A DNA stretch of 64,000 bases. Origin: Paracoccus amoyensis (GTDB lineage: Bacteria; Pseudomonadota; Alphaproteobacteria; Rhodobacterales; Rhodobacteraceae). Made by a program: the position numbers and the translations under genes. Shown in pieces: positions 48,663-57,787 of this stretch. The stretch is taken from NCBI RefSeq assembly GCF_014490725.1, contig NZ_JACOQL010000002.1, forward strand, positions 186,001 through 250,000, given 5' to 3'. Position 1 is the first letter of the stretch, and each line of letters begins with the position of its first letter. The notes under the pieces were generated by a model. It was not told where the DNA came from, did not search any database, and saw only the letters and a list, made by a program, of their open reading frames with translations.

Positions 48663-49346
48663 ATGATGCAGCAGCCAGACACTTACAATCTGACGACCGG
48701 CCAGGGGCTAATCGCATGCCCCCGATGCGATACCTTGCATATCGAGGAAGAGCTGACCGCAGGCGAAACCGCGAAATGCATTCGGTGCGGAGGTATGTTG
48801 GCAAAATCCCGTGGCGGCGCCTTTATCCAGCTTATCGCGCTGTCCTTTACCTCGATGATCCTTCTGATCGGGGCGATATTCTTTCCGTTTCTTGAAATCT
48901 CCCGAATGGGTTTCGGTAATGCGACCTCGCTGTTCGGGGTGGCAATGGCGTTTGCCGAGGGGCTTTTGCTACCGCTGGTCCTTGTGCTGTTGCTGCTGGT
49001 TGTCGGCCTGCCGATCTTTCGCTCATTCCTGTTGCTTTATACGCTGCTGCCGTTGGCAAAGGGCCATCAACCCTATCAATATGCCGCTACGGCGTTTCGC
49101 TGGTCCGAACAGTTGCGACCGTGGTCGATGGCCGAGATTTTTATCATCGGCACGGCGGTTGCATTGGTCAAGATTGCTGGATTGGCAACCGTCCATCTTG
49201 GTCCCGCCTTCTGGGCGTTTTGTGCGCTGGTGCTTGTGAACGTCGCGGCACGGGGCTTCATGTGCCAGACAACGATCTGGGACGCGATCGAAGACGCGGG
49301 CGTGCCAACCGATGGTCGTGAGATGGTCGAGGGTCAGACCGGATGA
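48663..49346 (+). CDS. pqiA: PqiA family membrane protein, first half
   Basis: A 227-residue inner-membrane protein equal to one repeat of E. coli PqiA. A cytoplasmic zinc-ribbon-like element (ACPRCDTLHIEEE and CIRCGGML, four cysteines) precedes four membrane helices, with GAIFFPFLEISRMGFGN after the first. PqiABC moves lipid between inner and outer membranes. E. coli PqiA has two such halves in one chain; here the second half is the next gene, which overlaps by 4 bases. Confidence 0.88.
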   Translation: MMQQPDTYNLTTGQGLIACPRCDTLHIEEELTAGETAKCIRCGGMLAKSRGGAFIQLIALSFTSMILLIGAIFFPFLEISRMGFGNATSLFGVAMAFAEGLLLPLVLVLLLLVVGLPIFRSFLLLYTLLPLAKGHQPYQYAATAFRWSEQLRPWSMAEIFIIGTAVALVKIAGLATVHLGPAFWAFCALVLVNVAARGFMCQTTIWDAIEDAGVPTDGREMVEGQTG

Positions 49347-50011
49347 GCGCCGCAGAGACGAACCGCCCTGTTCCAACAGCACATCGCGCCGGGCTGCTTG
49401 GTTGCCGCAGTTGCGGACGCGTCTGGCCGCTATCCGAAACACATTGCCACAGATGCGGCGCAAAATTGGTGCCACCGGACCGCCGGTCGTTGCAGGCGGT
49501 CTGGGCGTGGTGGTTTGCGGGTCTGATCACTTATATCCCTGCAAACCTGTTTCCGATGATGAGCACGAGATCACTGGGCGGGCTGGCCGGAAATACCGAA
49601 TCCACGATTCTTGAAGGCGTGGTTCAGCTTGTCCAGCACGGCAGCTACGACATCGCGGCAATCGTGTTCGTGGCGTCGATCATTGTGCCGATTGCGAAAT
49701 TCGTCTCGATCGCATGGCTGGCCTTGGCCGCAGGTCGCCCCGCGACGGTCGATCAGGCGCATCGTCGACTGCATGTTTATGAAATCGTCGAATTTATCGG
49801 CCGTTGGTCCATGATCGACGTGTTCGTGGTCGCGGTGACATCGGCACTGGTGCAATTAGGCTTCGTCGCCTCGATCCATCCGGGGCCTGCTGCGGTGTCT
49901 TTTGCGCTATCGGTTGCCTTTACAATGCTTTCGGCGCAAAGCTTTGATCCAAGATTGATCTGGCGCGGCCTGCCGCTGAGAAGCCGGACGGATAACGAAG
50001 GGACGGGATAA
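49343..50011 (+). CDS. PqiA family membrane protein, second half
   Basis: A 222-residue partner of the previous protein. It has its own zinc-ribbon-like part (GCRSCGRVWPLSETHCHRCG) and four helices; LITYIPANLFPMMSTRSLGG and IVEFIGRWSMIDVFVVAVTS are PqiA/YebS signatures. The start overlaps the upstream stop (ATGA). The pair probably form a heterodimer that replaces the fused protein. Confidence 0.88.
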   Translation: MSAAETNRPVPTAHRAGLLGCRSCGRVWPLSETHCHRCGAKLVPPDRRSLQAVWAWWFAGLITYIPANLFPMMSTRSLGGLAGNTESTILEGVVQLVQHGSYDIAAIVFVASIIVPIAKFVSIAWLALAAGRPATVDQAHRRLHVYEIVEFIGRWSMIDVFVVAVTSALVQLGFVASIHPGPAAVSFALSVAFTMLSAQSFDPRLIWRGLPLRSRTDNEGTG

Positions 50012-50019
50012 GACACCCT

Positions 50020-52089
50020 ATGAGCGATGAATCCGCGCAACATCCTCAGCCGCTGAAACCAGCAAGTCCGGTTCGCAAGACCGCCAAACGCGCCGCACAG
50101 GCGGGACTGAGCGTTATATGGCTGGTGCCCATTCTGGCGCTGGTCGTAACCCTGGCGATTGCCCTTAATGCCTATAGCAACCGCGGCCCCCTGATCGAAA
50201 TCGAATTTTCAGATGCGACCGGCGTGAAGCCGGGCGAAACCACGTTGCGCTTTCGCGAAATCACGGTGGGTCAGGTTGAATCGGTGCGCTTTACGCCCGA
50301 CCTTTCCAAGGTGATTGTGGAAATCCGCGTTGAAAAGGAAATCGCGCGGTATATCGACGATGACGCGGCTTTCTGGATCGTTCGCCCACAGGTCACTGCA
50401 CAGGGGGTGACCCGTCTTGATACCGTTCTCAGCGGCTCTTTCATCGAGGGGTATTGGAACGCCGAAGTGACCGCACCGAAAACCCACTTCATTGGTTTGG
50501 CCCGTCCCCCATTGATCCGCGAAGATGCCAAAGGGACGTGGGTTACCTTGTCGATGGAAAATGCCGACGGAGTGACCGAAGGCGCTCCGGTCCTGTATCG
50601 CGGGTTACAGGTTGGGCGGATGGAAAATCTGCGGCTGTCAGAAAACGACGACATGGTTATTGCAGATGCGTTCATCGAAGCGCCGCATGATGGGAAGCTG
50701 ACGACCTCGACAGTGTTCTGGAACACATCCGGGTTTTCGCTGTCTCTGGGTGTGCGCGGGGTCGCCTTCAACGTAAGTTCGCTGTCGTCGCTGCTCCAGG
50801 GCGGGGTGGCATTTGATACGCTTGTCAGTGGCGGCCAGCAGGTCGAGGCCGGGCATATATTCCCAATGCAACCGGATGAGGATACGGCCCGCAATGACAT
50901 TCTTGCCGGCAATCCGGGCGATGTTCTTTACCTGACGATGTATGTGAACGACTCGTTGCAGGGGTTGGAAAAAGGCGCTGCTGTTGAATTTCAGGGCCTG
51001 AATATCGGTCAGGTCAACGGGTTGGCGGTTGTCATCCAGAATGCGACCGATCCGAACAACGAACCCGAGGTCATGCAGCAGGTCACACTTGCGATTTCGC
51101 CGGGCAGGCTGGGGCTGGACCCGGGCGCAACCAAAGAAGATGCCTTGGCATTTTTGGAACAGGCGGTCGAGGGCGGCCTGCGCGCTCGTGTCGCAAGCGC
51201 CGGACTGCTTGGCCTGTCGCTGAAAGTCGAATTGGTTCAGATCGACGACGCCGAGCCTGCAAGCATCGACATGGCTGGCGATCCGAACCCGATCATGCCG
51301 TCGGTCGAAGGCAATCTTGAAGACTTTACGGCCAGCGCCGAGGGCTTCCTGAACCGTATCGGCAACCTGCCGCTTGAGGATGTTCTGAAATCTGCCACGA
51401 ATATGATGGATAGCGTCACGGCCATTGCCAACTCGCAAGATACACGGGCCATTCCCGGGGCATTGCGCGAAACGTTGGATCAGGCACAGGCCGCCGCAAC
51501 GGATATCAGTGGTATCACCAAGGAACTGCGCGAAAAGGACACCGCCGCAAGCATTTCACGTTTGGTCGAGGAAGCCTCGGCCGCCGCGGAATCGATCAAG
51601 CTGGCCGCGGCTGATGCCCCCGAAATGGTCAGGCAGATCGACGCCGCCGCCGCCAAGATGGAAGAATTCGGCTTTGCTGAAATCAGCGCGCAGGCCGAAG
51701 GTATTCTTGCCGATATCCGTGCCATCCTTGGCACCGAGGATGCAGAACAACTGCCGCGCAACCTGTCCAATACGCTAGAGGCCGCATCGGGGCTGTTGAA
51801 CGATCTGCGCGATGGCAATGCGGCGGGCAGCCTGAACAACGCACTGGATTCCGCAAGCACGGCTGCGGATGAGATTTCCAAGGCTGTTCAGGATCTGCCG
51901 CAGTTGGTTCAGCGGCTGCAGGCGACGGCTGCGCGGGCAGATGCTGTGCTGGCGGCCTATGGCGATCGCTCGGCCTTCAACAACGAGGCGATCGGCATGC
52001 TGCGCGAATTGCGTCGGGCGACGGCGTCATTTGGTTCACTGGCACGGATGATCGAACGCAATCCGCAAGCCTTTATTCTGGGACGATAA
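50020..52089 (+). CDS. pqiB: PqiB-type MCE domain lipid transport protein
   Basis: A 689-residue protein anchored by one N-terminal helix (about residues 30-50, SVIWLVPILALVVTLAIAL). Three MCE domains follow, starting near LIEIEFSDATGVKPGETTLR, WVTLSMENADGVTEGAPVLY and LYLTMYVNDSLQGLEKGAAV. A long helical C-terminus (about 440-689) would form the needle-like channel across the periplasm seen in E. coli PqiB. It is longer than that protein (546), with extra helical repeats. Confidence 0.92.
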   Translation: MSDESAQHPQPLKPASPVRKTAKRAAQAGLSVIWLVPILALVVTLAIALNAYSNRGPLIEIEFSDATGVKPGETTLRFREITVGQVESVRFTPDLSKVIVEIRVEKEIARYIDDDAAFWIVRPQVTAQGVTRLDTVLSGSFIEGYWNAEVTAPKTHFIGLARPPLIREDAKGTWVTLSMENADGVTEGAPVLYRGLQVGRMENLRLSENDDMVIADAFIEAPHDGKLTTSTVFWNTSGFSLSLGVRGVAFNVSSLSSLLQGGVAFDTLVSGGQQVEAGHIFPMQPDEDTARNDILAGNPGDVLYLTMYVNDSLQGLEKGAAVEFQGLNIGQVNGLAVVIQNATDPNNEPEVMQQVTLAISPGRLGLDPGATKEDALAFLEQAVEGGLRARVASAGLLGLSLKVELVQIDDAEPASIDMAGDPNPIMPSVEGNLEDFTASAEGFLNRIGNLPLEDVLKSATNMMDSVTAIANSQDTRAIPGALRETLDQAQAAATDISGITKELREKDTAASISRLVEEASAAAESIKLAAADAPEMVRQIDAAAAKMEEFGFAEISAQAEGILADIRAILGTEDAEQLPRNLSNTLEAASGLLNDLRDGNAAGSLNNALDSASTAADEISKAVQDLPQLVQRLQATAARADAVLAAYGDRSAFNNEAIGMLRELRRATASFGSLARMIERNPQAFILGR

Positions 52090-52092
52090 ACG

Positions 52093-52737
52093 ATGACCCT
52101 GCTTAACTACATGCGCATTGGAACGCTGACCGGGGTTGGCCTGCTGGCACTAACCGCATGTTCCAACCCTGAAAAGACGGCCCGTTATCTGATCGACCCC
52201 CCGCCCGCCATCGGGCAGGTGCCGAACCGCCTTGGCACGGCAGAGCTGAAAGATGTGTCGCTGCCCGGATATGCTTCGGACGAAGAAGTCGCCTATCAAA
52301 CGCCCGATGGTGCCGTCCGGTCGTCGCCCAGAAATCTTTGGGCAGACAACCCTGAACGTGCCTTTACCCTGACGCTGGCCCGGGCAATTTCAGATGCATC
52401 CGGCGCGACCGTGATTGGCGAGCCATGGCCCCTGGCCGAGCCGCCGCAGCGTGTATTGGAGGTGCGGGTCGAACGCGCATTGGCACAGGCGAATAATACC
52501 TATCGCCTGTCGGGCCGCTACTTCGTTTCAGATGATCGTGGGGGCGGGACAAACCATGCCCGCAACTTCGATATCGTGGTGCCGATGCAAAGCGAATCCC
52601 CCGGTCAGACGGCGGCGGCGGCATCGCAGGCGATTTCCCTGCTGGCCCAGCAGATTGCGACGCTTTCGGGTCCGGGCCGAACGATTGCCACACAGACGCA
52701 GCCCGATCCCTTTGCCGATCTTGAACCGCTGTTCTAG
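52093..52737 (+). CDS. pqiC: PqiC-type outer-membrane lipoprotein
   Basis: A 214-residue lipoprotein; the lipobox LLALTAC puts the acylated cysteine at residue 23. An ABC-type transport auxiliary (PqiC/YmbA) domain follows, with PDGAVRSSPRNLWADNPERAF and VRVERALAQANNTYRLSGRY as recognisable blocks. It would receive lipid from PqiB at the outer membrane. It starts 3 bases after pqiB; its end overlaps the convergent cysQ by 4 bases. Confidence 0.85.
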   Translation: MTLLNYMRIGTLTGVGLLALTACSNPEKTARYLIDPPPAIGQVPNRLGTAELKDVSLPGYASDEEVAYQTPDGAVRSSPRNLWADNPERAFTLTLARAISDASGATVIGEPWPLAEPPQRVLEVRVERALAQANNTYRLSGRYFVSDDRGGGTNHARNFDIVVPMQSESPGQTAAAASQAISLLAQQIATLSGPGRTIATQTQPDPFADLEPLF

Positions 52738-53528
52738 GACGCCTTTTCCGGCGTCAATGCGTCCAGAATTTCACCATGCAACCGTGGACCGGCCACGATC
52801 AGGCCGTCCACCATCGCCTTTGGGCTGTTGAATCGCATCGCGCCGCCATTGCGATCAGTGGCAATCGCCCCTGCCCGTTCAGCAATCAGACTGCCCGCCG
52901 CAATATCCCATTCCCATGCGGTGCGCAAAGACAGCGCCGCATCGAAGCGGCCTTCGGCGGCAAGGCACAAACGCCATGCCAAAGACGGCCGGAATTCGCG
53001 GATGAACGGCGGGGCCTTGCCGTCGCGCCAGTAGCCGGCTTCGGTCGCGGCGCGATAGGTCAGAACGGTCGCGCCTTGGATACTGACAGCAGTGGGCCTG
53101 ATGGATTGGCCATCGCGCAAGGCGGGGCCACCTTCATAGGCGGTATAGATCATGTTGCGTGCCGGCAAATAGACAACGGCGGCAATCACCTGGCTGCCGC
53201 GTGCGACCGCAAGCGAATGGGCAAAACCGTCTTGCCCCGCGATAAACGAACGCGTGCCGTCAATCGGGTCGATGATAAAGCAATATTCTGCGTCCAACCG
53301 CGATGGATCGGCCTCGCTTTCCTCGGACAGCCAACCGTAATCGGGTCGCGCCGACAGAAGCTTTTTCTCCAGGGCTTCGTTCACAGCCAAATCGGCCTCG
53401 GTCACGGGGCCGGCATCATCGTCCTTTTCCCACGCGACGGGATCCTGTTTCCAATAGCGCAGGGCAATCTGTCCTGCGTCCCGGGCGGCATCGACCAACA
53501 GCGTCAGATCGTCCTCAGGCGCCGGCAA
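52734..53528 (-). CDS. cysQ: CysQ/inositol monophosphatase family phosphatase
   Basis: A 264-residue magnesium-dependent phosphatase. VTEADLAVNEALEKKL is the metal site region, EYCFIIDPIDGTRSFIAGQD the catalytic DPIDGT motif and WEWDIAAGSLIAERAGA the C-terminal ligand block. Likely substrate is 3'-phosphoadenosine 5'-phosphate (PAP), the by-product of sulfotransferases, but IMPase-type alternatives remain. It starts at a TTG (53528) with GAGGGG upstream, inside the end of pmbA. Confidence 0.85.
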   Translation of the reverse strand: MPAPEDDLTLLVDAARDAGQIALRYWKQDPVAWEKDDDAGPVTEADLAVNEALEKKLLSARPDYGWLSEESEADPSRLDAEYCFIIDPIDGTRSFIAGQDGFAHSLAVARGSQVIAAVVYLPARNMIYTAYEGGPALRDGQSIRPTAVSIQGATVLTYRAATEAGYWRDGKAPPFIREFRPSLAWRLCLAAEGRFDAALSLRTAWEWDIAAGSLIAERAGAIATDRNGGAMRFNSPKAMVDGLIVAGPRLHGEILDALTPEKAS

Positions 53529-54879
53529 CGGTCATCCCCTCGACCAGCAGGCTGGAAACCTCGGACCCGCGCCACGGCAGGGCGTCATTTGCGACGATCA
53601 GCGTCATCAGCATATCGCGCAGGTTCCCCGCGATCGTGCATTCGTTGACCGGATAGGCGATCTGCCCATTTTCAACCCAGAAACCAGCAGCGCCACGCGA
53701 ATAGTCCCCCGTCGTCCCATTGACCGACGAACCCAGCATCGAGGTCACGATCAGGCCGCGCCCCATATCTGCGATCAGTTCCTGTTGTGAGTGATTTCCT
53801 TTGGTCAGGACCACATTGCTGTTGGTTGGCGAAGGCGGCGACGACAATCCGCGCGACGCGGATGCCGTGCTGTCCATATTCAGCTTGCGTCCTGTCGCCA
53901 GATCCAGTGTCCAGCCCTGCAGCACGCCACCGGCAACAATGCTGCGCTGCCTTGTCGCCAACCCTTCGGCATCGAATGGCCGTGATGACGGATAGCGCAA
54001 CCGATGGGGATCTTCGATCAGATCTATCCCCGCGGGCAGAACAGGTGCGTCCAGCGCCTTGCGTAGCCAGCTTGAGCCGCGGGCGATTGCGCCACCATTC
54101 ACAGCCGACAGCAGATGCCCGATCAAGGATGCGGAAACCCGGCGGTCATACAGGATCGGGAATGCGCCCGTCGGCGGCTTTCTTGATCCGGCGCGTTCCA
54201 GCGTTCGAAGCGCCGCCAGACGGCCGATTTCCTCTGGTTCAGGCAGATCGCTGGCCCAGATACGGGATTCAGCAGCGTAATCCCGTTCCATGTTCAAACC
54301 CTCGCCAGTGATTGCGACGGTCGAGATGGCATGTGTCGTGCGGCCATATCCGCCCGAAAACCCGTTGCTTGCCGCCAGCCACATCGACCGTCGGCTGAAT
54401 GCGGCATTCGATGCTTCGACCTGCGTGATCCCGGGTTCGGTCAGGGCCGCTGCTTCGGCCCGCAAGGCAAGTTCCTGCAGCCAATCGGGCTGTGGATCGG
54501 GCTGATCGTCGCTGATCTCCAACCCCGCAGCGTCGCGCGCTGTGGAAAGCTGATCGGGATCGGCCAACCCCAGATAGTCGTCGACAGGCGCCTCCCTGGC
54601 CATGGCAACGGCGCGCTCGGCCATTTGCTGGATGGTGGCGTCGCTGTGATCTGATGCGGATACATTGGCCTGCCTTCCGCCAACCAACACCCGCAGCCCG
54701 ATCTCGACCCCTTCGGCGCGATCTGCATGTTCCAGCGACTTGTTTCGCACATCGATGCTGACGGACTGGCCATGCATCGCCAAGGCATCGGCCTGATCCG
54801 CGCCGGCGCGCCGGGCCGCTGTGATCAGCGATTCAGCAAGCGTTTGAAGATCGGGGGGCGTATTGGCATTACTGCTCAT
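53515..54879 (-). CDS. pmbA: metallopeptidase-like PmbA/TldE protein
   Basis: A 454-residue partner of TldD; together they degrade unstructured peptides and process microcin-type precursors. Blocks include LEHADRAEGVEIGLRVLVGG, RGLIVTSMLGSSVNGTTGDY and GAAGFWVENGQIAYPVNECT. As usual for the TldE side, the HExxxH zinc motif is absent. The ATG at 54879 has AGGAG close upstream. tldD is not in view. Confidence 0.92.
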   Translation of the reverse strand: MSSNANTPPDLQTLAESLITAARRAGADQADALAMHGQSVSIDVRNKSLEHADRAEGVEIGLRVLVGGRQANVSASDHSDATIQQMAERAVAMAREAPVDDYLGLADPDQLSTARDAAGLEISDDQPDPQPDWLQELALRAEAAALTEPGITQVEASNAAFSRRSMWLAASNGFSGGYGRTTHAISTVAITGEGLNMERDYAAESRIWASDLPEPEEIGRLAALRTLERAGSRKPPTGAFPILYDRRVSASLIGHLLSAVNGGAIARGSSWLRKALDAPVLPAGIDLIEDPHRLRYPSSRPFDAEGLATRQRSIVAGGVLQGWTLDLATGRKLNMDSTASASRGLSSPPSPTNSNVVLTKGNHSQQELIADMGRGLIVTSMLGSSVNGTTGDYSRGAAGFWVENGQIAYPVNECTIAGNLRDMLMTLIVANDALPWRGSEVSSLLVEGMTVAGA

Positions 54880-54936
54880 CCGGGACTCCTGTTTGATGCC
54901 TTTTTGTCCCGCCAAAGCGAATTTCGCAAATGAAAA

Positions 54937-54960
54937 GGGCCGGAGCAATGGCTCCGGCCC
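54937..54960 (-). terminator. intrinsic terminator after the DUF2125 gene
   Basis: On the minus strand GGGCCGGAGC/GCTCCGGCCC (10 pairs, 4-base loop) is followed by TTTTCATTT. Confidence 0.8.
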
Positions 54961-54980
54961 TGACCATGCAAGGGATCAGA

Positions 54981-56669
54981 TCACTTGATTTGCTGACCGT
55001 TGGCAAAGACCTTGCCGCCCGACTGGAATTCAATCTCGGTCTGCAGTTTGTCGGTTTCGCCCTCGACAGGCTTGGCAAACATGCCCAGCATCATGCGCAT
55101 CCCCATCAGCTGATCCTGCGGAACAAGGCCGGTCTTGACCAGATTGTCCAGCAGACCGTTCACGCCTTCGAAGGTGCCATTGATCTTACCCGTGGGATCG
55201 TTCGGGTTCTGGCTGAAGTCCAGATCACCCACCAGATCGGCTTTCGCCCCGACAGCATCCAGTGCCACACGGTTGATCTTCAGGTTTTTCGGTTCAAACG
55301 GAACCGGCGGGGCGATGGGCATGCCGCTGGCATCGACCTGCGGCTGGCTGAGCGCGGGATCGAAAATATTCATCGTCACCAATGCGTCGCCCTGAACATC
55401 AATCGACAGGCTGGCCGGATCGCGCGGCAGGGCGCCATTCGGATCGAACAAGGCCCAGATTTCATCGCCCATGGTCAGCCCGCTTAGCGCATAGGCCAGC
55501 GTGAATGGCTGCGCCTCGTTGCCCTTTTGAACCGGGAAGGCGATGTCGCCAGAGGTTTCCTTGATCGCATAGGTGATCGGGAAAGGCAGGTCCGAGCTGC
55601 TCATCTCGACCTTGGTGTCAGCCGCCTTGCCGCCATAGGTGATGCCATCCGATGACATCTTGAACGAAATATCGCCCGAACCGGCGCTGAACATGCCTTC
55701 GGCATTTTTCGCCGGATTTTCAGGGCCATTGGCCTCGGCGTTCATTTTGAAGGTGCCGGCAATCGATTCATAGGCAGCAGTGGCGTCGAAATTCATGCCG
55801 GCGGCCAAGGCTTCTGCCATCTGGGTGCCAAGATCGAACTCGCCAGAGGGCGTATTCGCATTCCCTTTGCTGGCCAGATTATTGAAGGCGATGTTGAAGG
55901 TCAGATCGCCGCCGCTGGATTCCGTGCCATTTGCAGGAACTTTCCAGTCCGAACCGATAGCCAACATGGCAGCCGTCAGGTCGAAGGTCTGTTCAGTGCC
56001 GTCGGCCTTAACATTGCGCTGCGTGCCCTTCAGATCGGTGATCTCTGCCTTGATCGGCATTGTCACATCTGATTCCTGATCGACAGGAACCTGAAGATCT
56101 ACCACCATCGAGGGATAGTTATATTCATACAGCGTGTCTTCGACCGAGCCCGAGATCAGCATCTCGTTGTTTGGCGCGGTCATCTTGCCCGTCATCTGGA
56201 CATCGACCATGTCCATGTCGCTGGTCGCGTCCTCAGCGGTGCCTTCCTCGGCAGGGGCTTCGGCGCTTTCTTCGGGGGTGGTTTCACCCTCGGCGCCATC
56301 TGTCGGCGCGGGGCCGGCCTGATCGTTCATCGCCTCTTCAAGGGCTTTCTCATCGGGCACCTGATAGGTGACAGACAGGGCGATATCGCCTTCCATGACC
56401 CCACGGACCTTGGCATCGCCGGTCTCGGTAAAGATCATTTTCGGAATGGTGATCGTGGTCGGTCCCTGTGCGCTGTTCATCGACAGAACGGCGTCCGTGA
56501 CGGTCAGAGTATTGCCCGCGTCATCAACATTCCCGGTTGTCAGTTCATAGCCGAAATCGGTGTAGTTCTTGGTCAGGCTTTCCCATGCTTCGGCCGGGGT
56601 AATATCAGCCAGAACGGGTGCCGCGCCCGCGATTAGTGCGATTGCCGAGGTTGCAAGCGAACGGAACAT
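54981..56669 (-). CDS. DUF2125 domain-containing exported protein
   Basis: A 562-residue protein with a signal peptide (about 22 residues ending PVLA). The rest is beta-rich with repeated patterns and is typical of the Rhodobacterales DUF2125 proteins of unknown function. An acidic, low-complexity insert runs from about residue 135 to 175 (PTDGAEGETTPEESAEAPAE). The ATG at 56669 is preceded by AAAGG. It is divergent from the crotonase-like gene by 75 bases. Confidence 0.82.
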   Translation of the reverse strand: MFRSLATSAIALIAGAAPVLADITPAEAWESLTKNYTDFGYELTTGNVDDAGNTLTVTDAVLSMNSAQGPTTITIPKMIFTETGDAKVRGVMEGDIALSVTYQVPDEKALEEAMNDQAGPAPTDGAEGETTPEESAEAPAEEGTAEDATSDMDMVDVQMTGKMTAPNNEMLISGSVEDTLYEYNYPSMVVDLQVPVDQESDVTMPIKAEITDLKGTQRNVKADGTEQTFDLTAAMLAIGSDWKVPANGTESSGGDLTFNIAFNNLASKGNANTPSGEFDLGTQMAEALAAGMNFDATAAYESIAGTFKMNAEANGPENPAKNAEGMFSAGSGDISFKMSSDGITYGGKAADTKVEMSSSDLPFPITYAIKETSGDIAFPVQKGNEAQPFTLAYALSGLTMGDEIWALFDPNGALPRDPASLSIDVQGDALVTMNIFDPALSQPQVDASGMPIAPPVPFEPKNLKINRVALDAVGAKADLVGDLDFSQNPNDPTGKINGTFEGVNGLLDNLVKTGLVPQDQLMGMRMMLGMFAKPVEGETDKLQTEIEFQSGGKVFANGQQIK

Positions 56670-56744
56670 ACCGGATACCTTTCGAAAATGCGTTGGTTGC
56701 TGAATGTCTGACACAGCACAATCGCAAGGGAAAGGGAACATTCC

Positions 56745-57365
56745 GTGATCTTATGTGATCTTCAGGATGGATTGGCGATTTTGACGATCAATCGTCCCGA
56801 AAAGGCCAACTCACTGACCGGGGCGATGCTGACCGACCTGACAGACAAACTGTCGGATCTGTCACGATATGGCTGCAGAGCCGTCATATTGACAGGGGCC
56901 GGCAAGGTTTTTTCAGCCGGCGCCGATCTGGATGAGGCAAAGGCAGGCCTTGCCACGTCGCATGTCTGGGACCGGCTGTCGTCGCAGATAGCGGCCATGC
57001 CCTGCCTGACCATTGCGGCACTGAACGGCACATTGGCTGGCGGGGCTTTTGGCATGGCGCTGGCCTGTGATCTGCGGATCGCCGTGCCCGAGGCGAAGTT
57101 CTTCTATCCGGTAATGAAGCTGGGCTTTCTGCCGCAGCCTGCCGATCCGCCACGTTTGCGGGCCCTGGTCGGCCCGGCACGCGCCAAGATGATCCTGATG
57201 GCGGGTCAAAAGATCGACGCCCCCGAAGCACTGGCCTGGGGGCTGATTGACCGGATTGTGCCCGGCGATGCGTTACTGGCCGCGACCAAGGGGCTGGCGG
57301 GCGACTGTCTGGCCGCCGCGCCGGATCATGTGGCCGCGATCAAGTCGATGCTGGATCAGCCGTAA
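56745..57365 (+). CDS. enoyl-CoA hydratase/isomerase-like protein, catalytic glutamates not seen
   Basis: A 206-residue crotonase-fold protein, about 50 residues shorter than usual. AILTINRPEKANSLTGAML and FSAGADLDEAK form the CoA-binding part and oxyanion hole, and NGTLAGGAFGMALACDLRIA is the second oxyanion loop. Where hydratases have glutamates, this protein has FG (GGGCEL becomes GGAFGM) and FYPVMKLGFLPQ. Thus a hydratase reaction is unlikely; an isomerase, hydrolase or non-catalytic role is possible. Its end overlaps the convergent DUF2853 gene by 10 bases. Confidence 0.85.
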   Translation: MILCDLQDGLAILTINRPEKANSLTGAMLTDLTDKLSDLSRYGCRAVILTGAGKVFSAGADLDEAKAGLATSHVWDRLSSQIAAMPCLTIAALNGTLAGGAFGMALACDLRIAVPEAKFFYPVMKLGFLPQPADPPRLRALVGPARAKMILMAGQKIDAPEALAWGLIDRIVPGDALLAATKGLAGDCLAAAPDHVAAIKSMLDQP

Positions 57366-57697
57366 ACGGACTGTTTCCCGAAATGCCGGGTGAGCATGTA
57401 ATACAGCACCGCGCGATATTTGTTGCGGTTCGAGCGACCGTATTTGTCGATGGCGCTGTTTATCGCATCCATCAATTCCGGGCCGTTGGCCAGCCCAAGC
57501 TTCTTGACCAGAAAGTTGTCGCGAACCCGGTCCAGTTCTGTCTGATCGCTGGCTGAAACGGTTTCGGAATCCGCGTTATAGATGGACGGCCCGCAGCCGA
57601 TCGTGACCTTGGTCAACAGATCCATGTCGGGTGTTTCGCCCAGCTTTTCTTTGATGTCAGCCGCATATTTTGCGATCAGCTCGTCGCGCTTGCTCAT
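57356..57697 (-). CDS. DUF2853 family protein
   Basis: A 113-residue small soluble protein. MSKRDELIAKYAADIKEKLG, PDMDLLTKVTIGCGPSIYNAD and YRAVLYYMLTRHFGK match the DUF2853 family, whose function is unknown. GAGGGAA lies just before the ATG at 57697; an upstream extension is not conserved. Confidence 0.85.
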   Translation of the reverse strand: MSKRDELIAKYAADIKEKLGETPDMDLLTKVTIGCGPSIYNADSETVSASDQTELDRVRDNFLVKKLGLANGPELMDAINSAIDKYGRSNRNKYRAVLYYMLTRHFGKQSVYG

Positions 57698-57787
57698 ACT
57701 TCCCTCGCTCCCTGTTCGTGGGTGTGGCGGGAAAAGGATGCTGGCAGAGTAAACTAATATCAAGTGTTTTGACGGGCTTTGCGCGAA

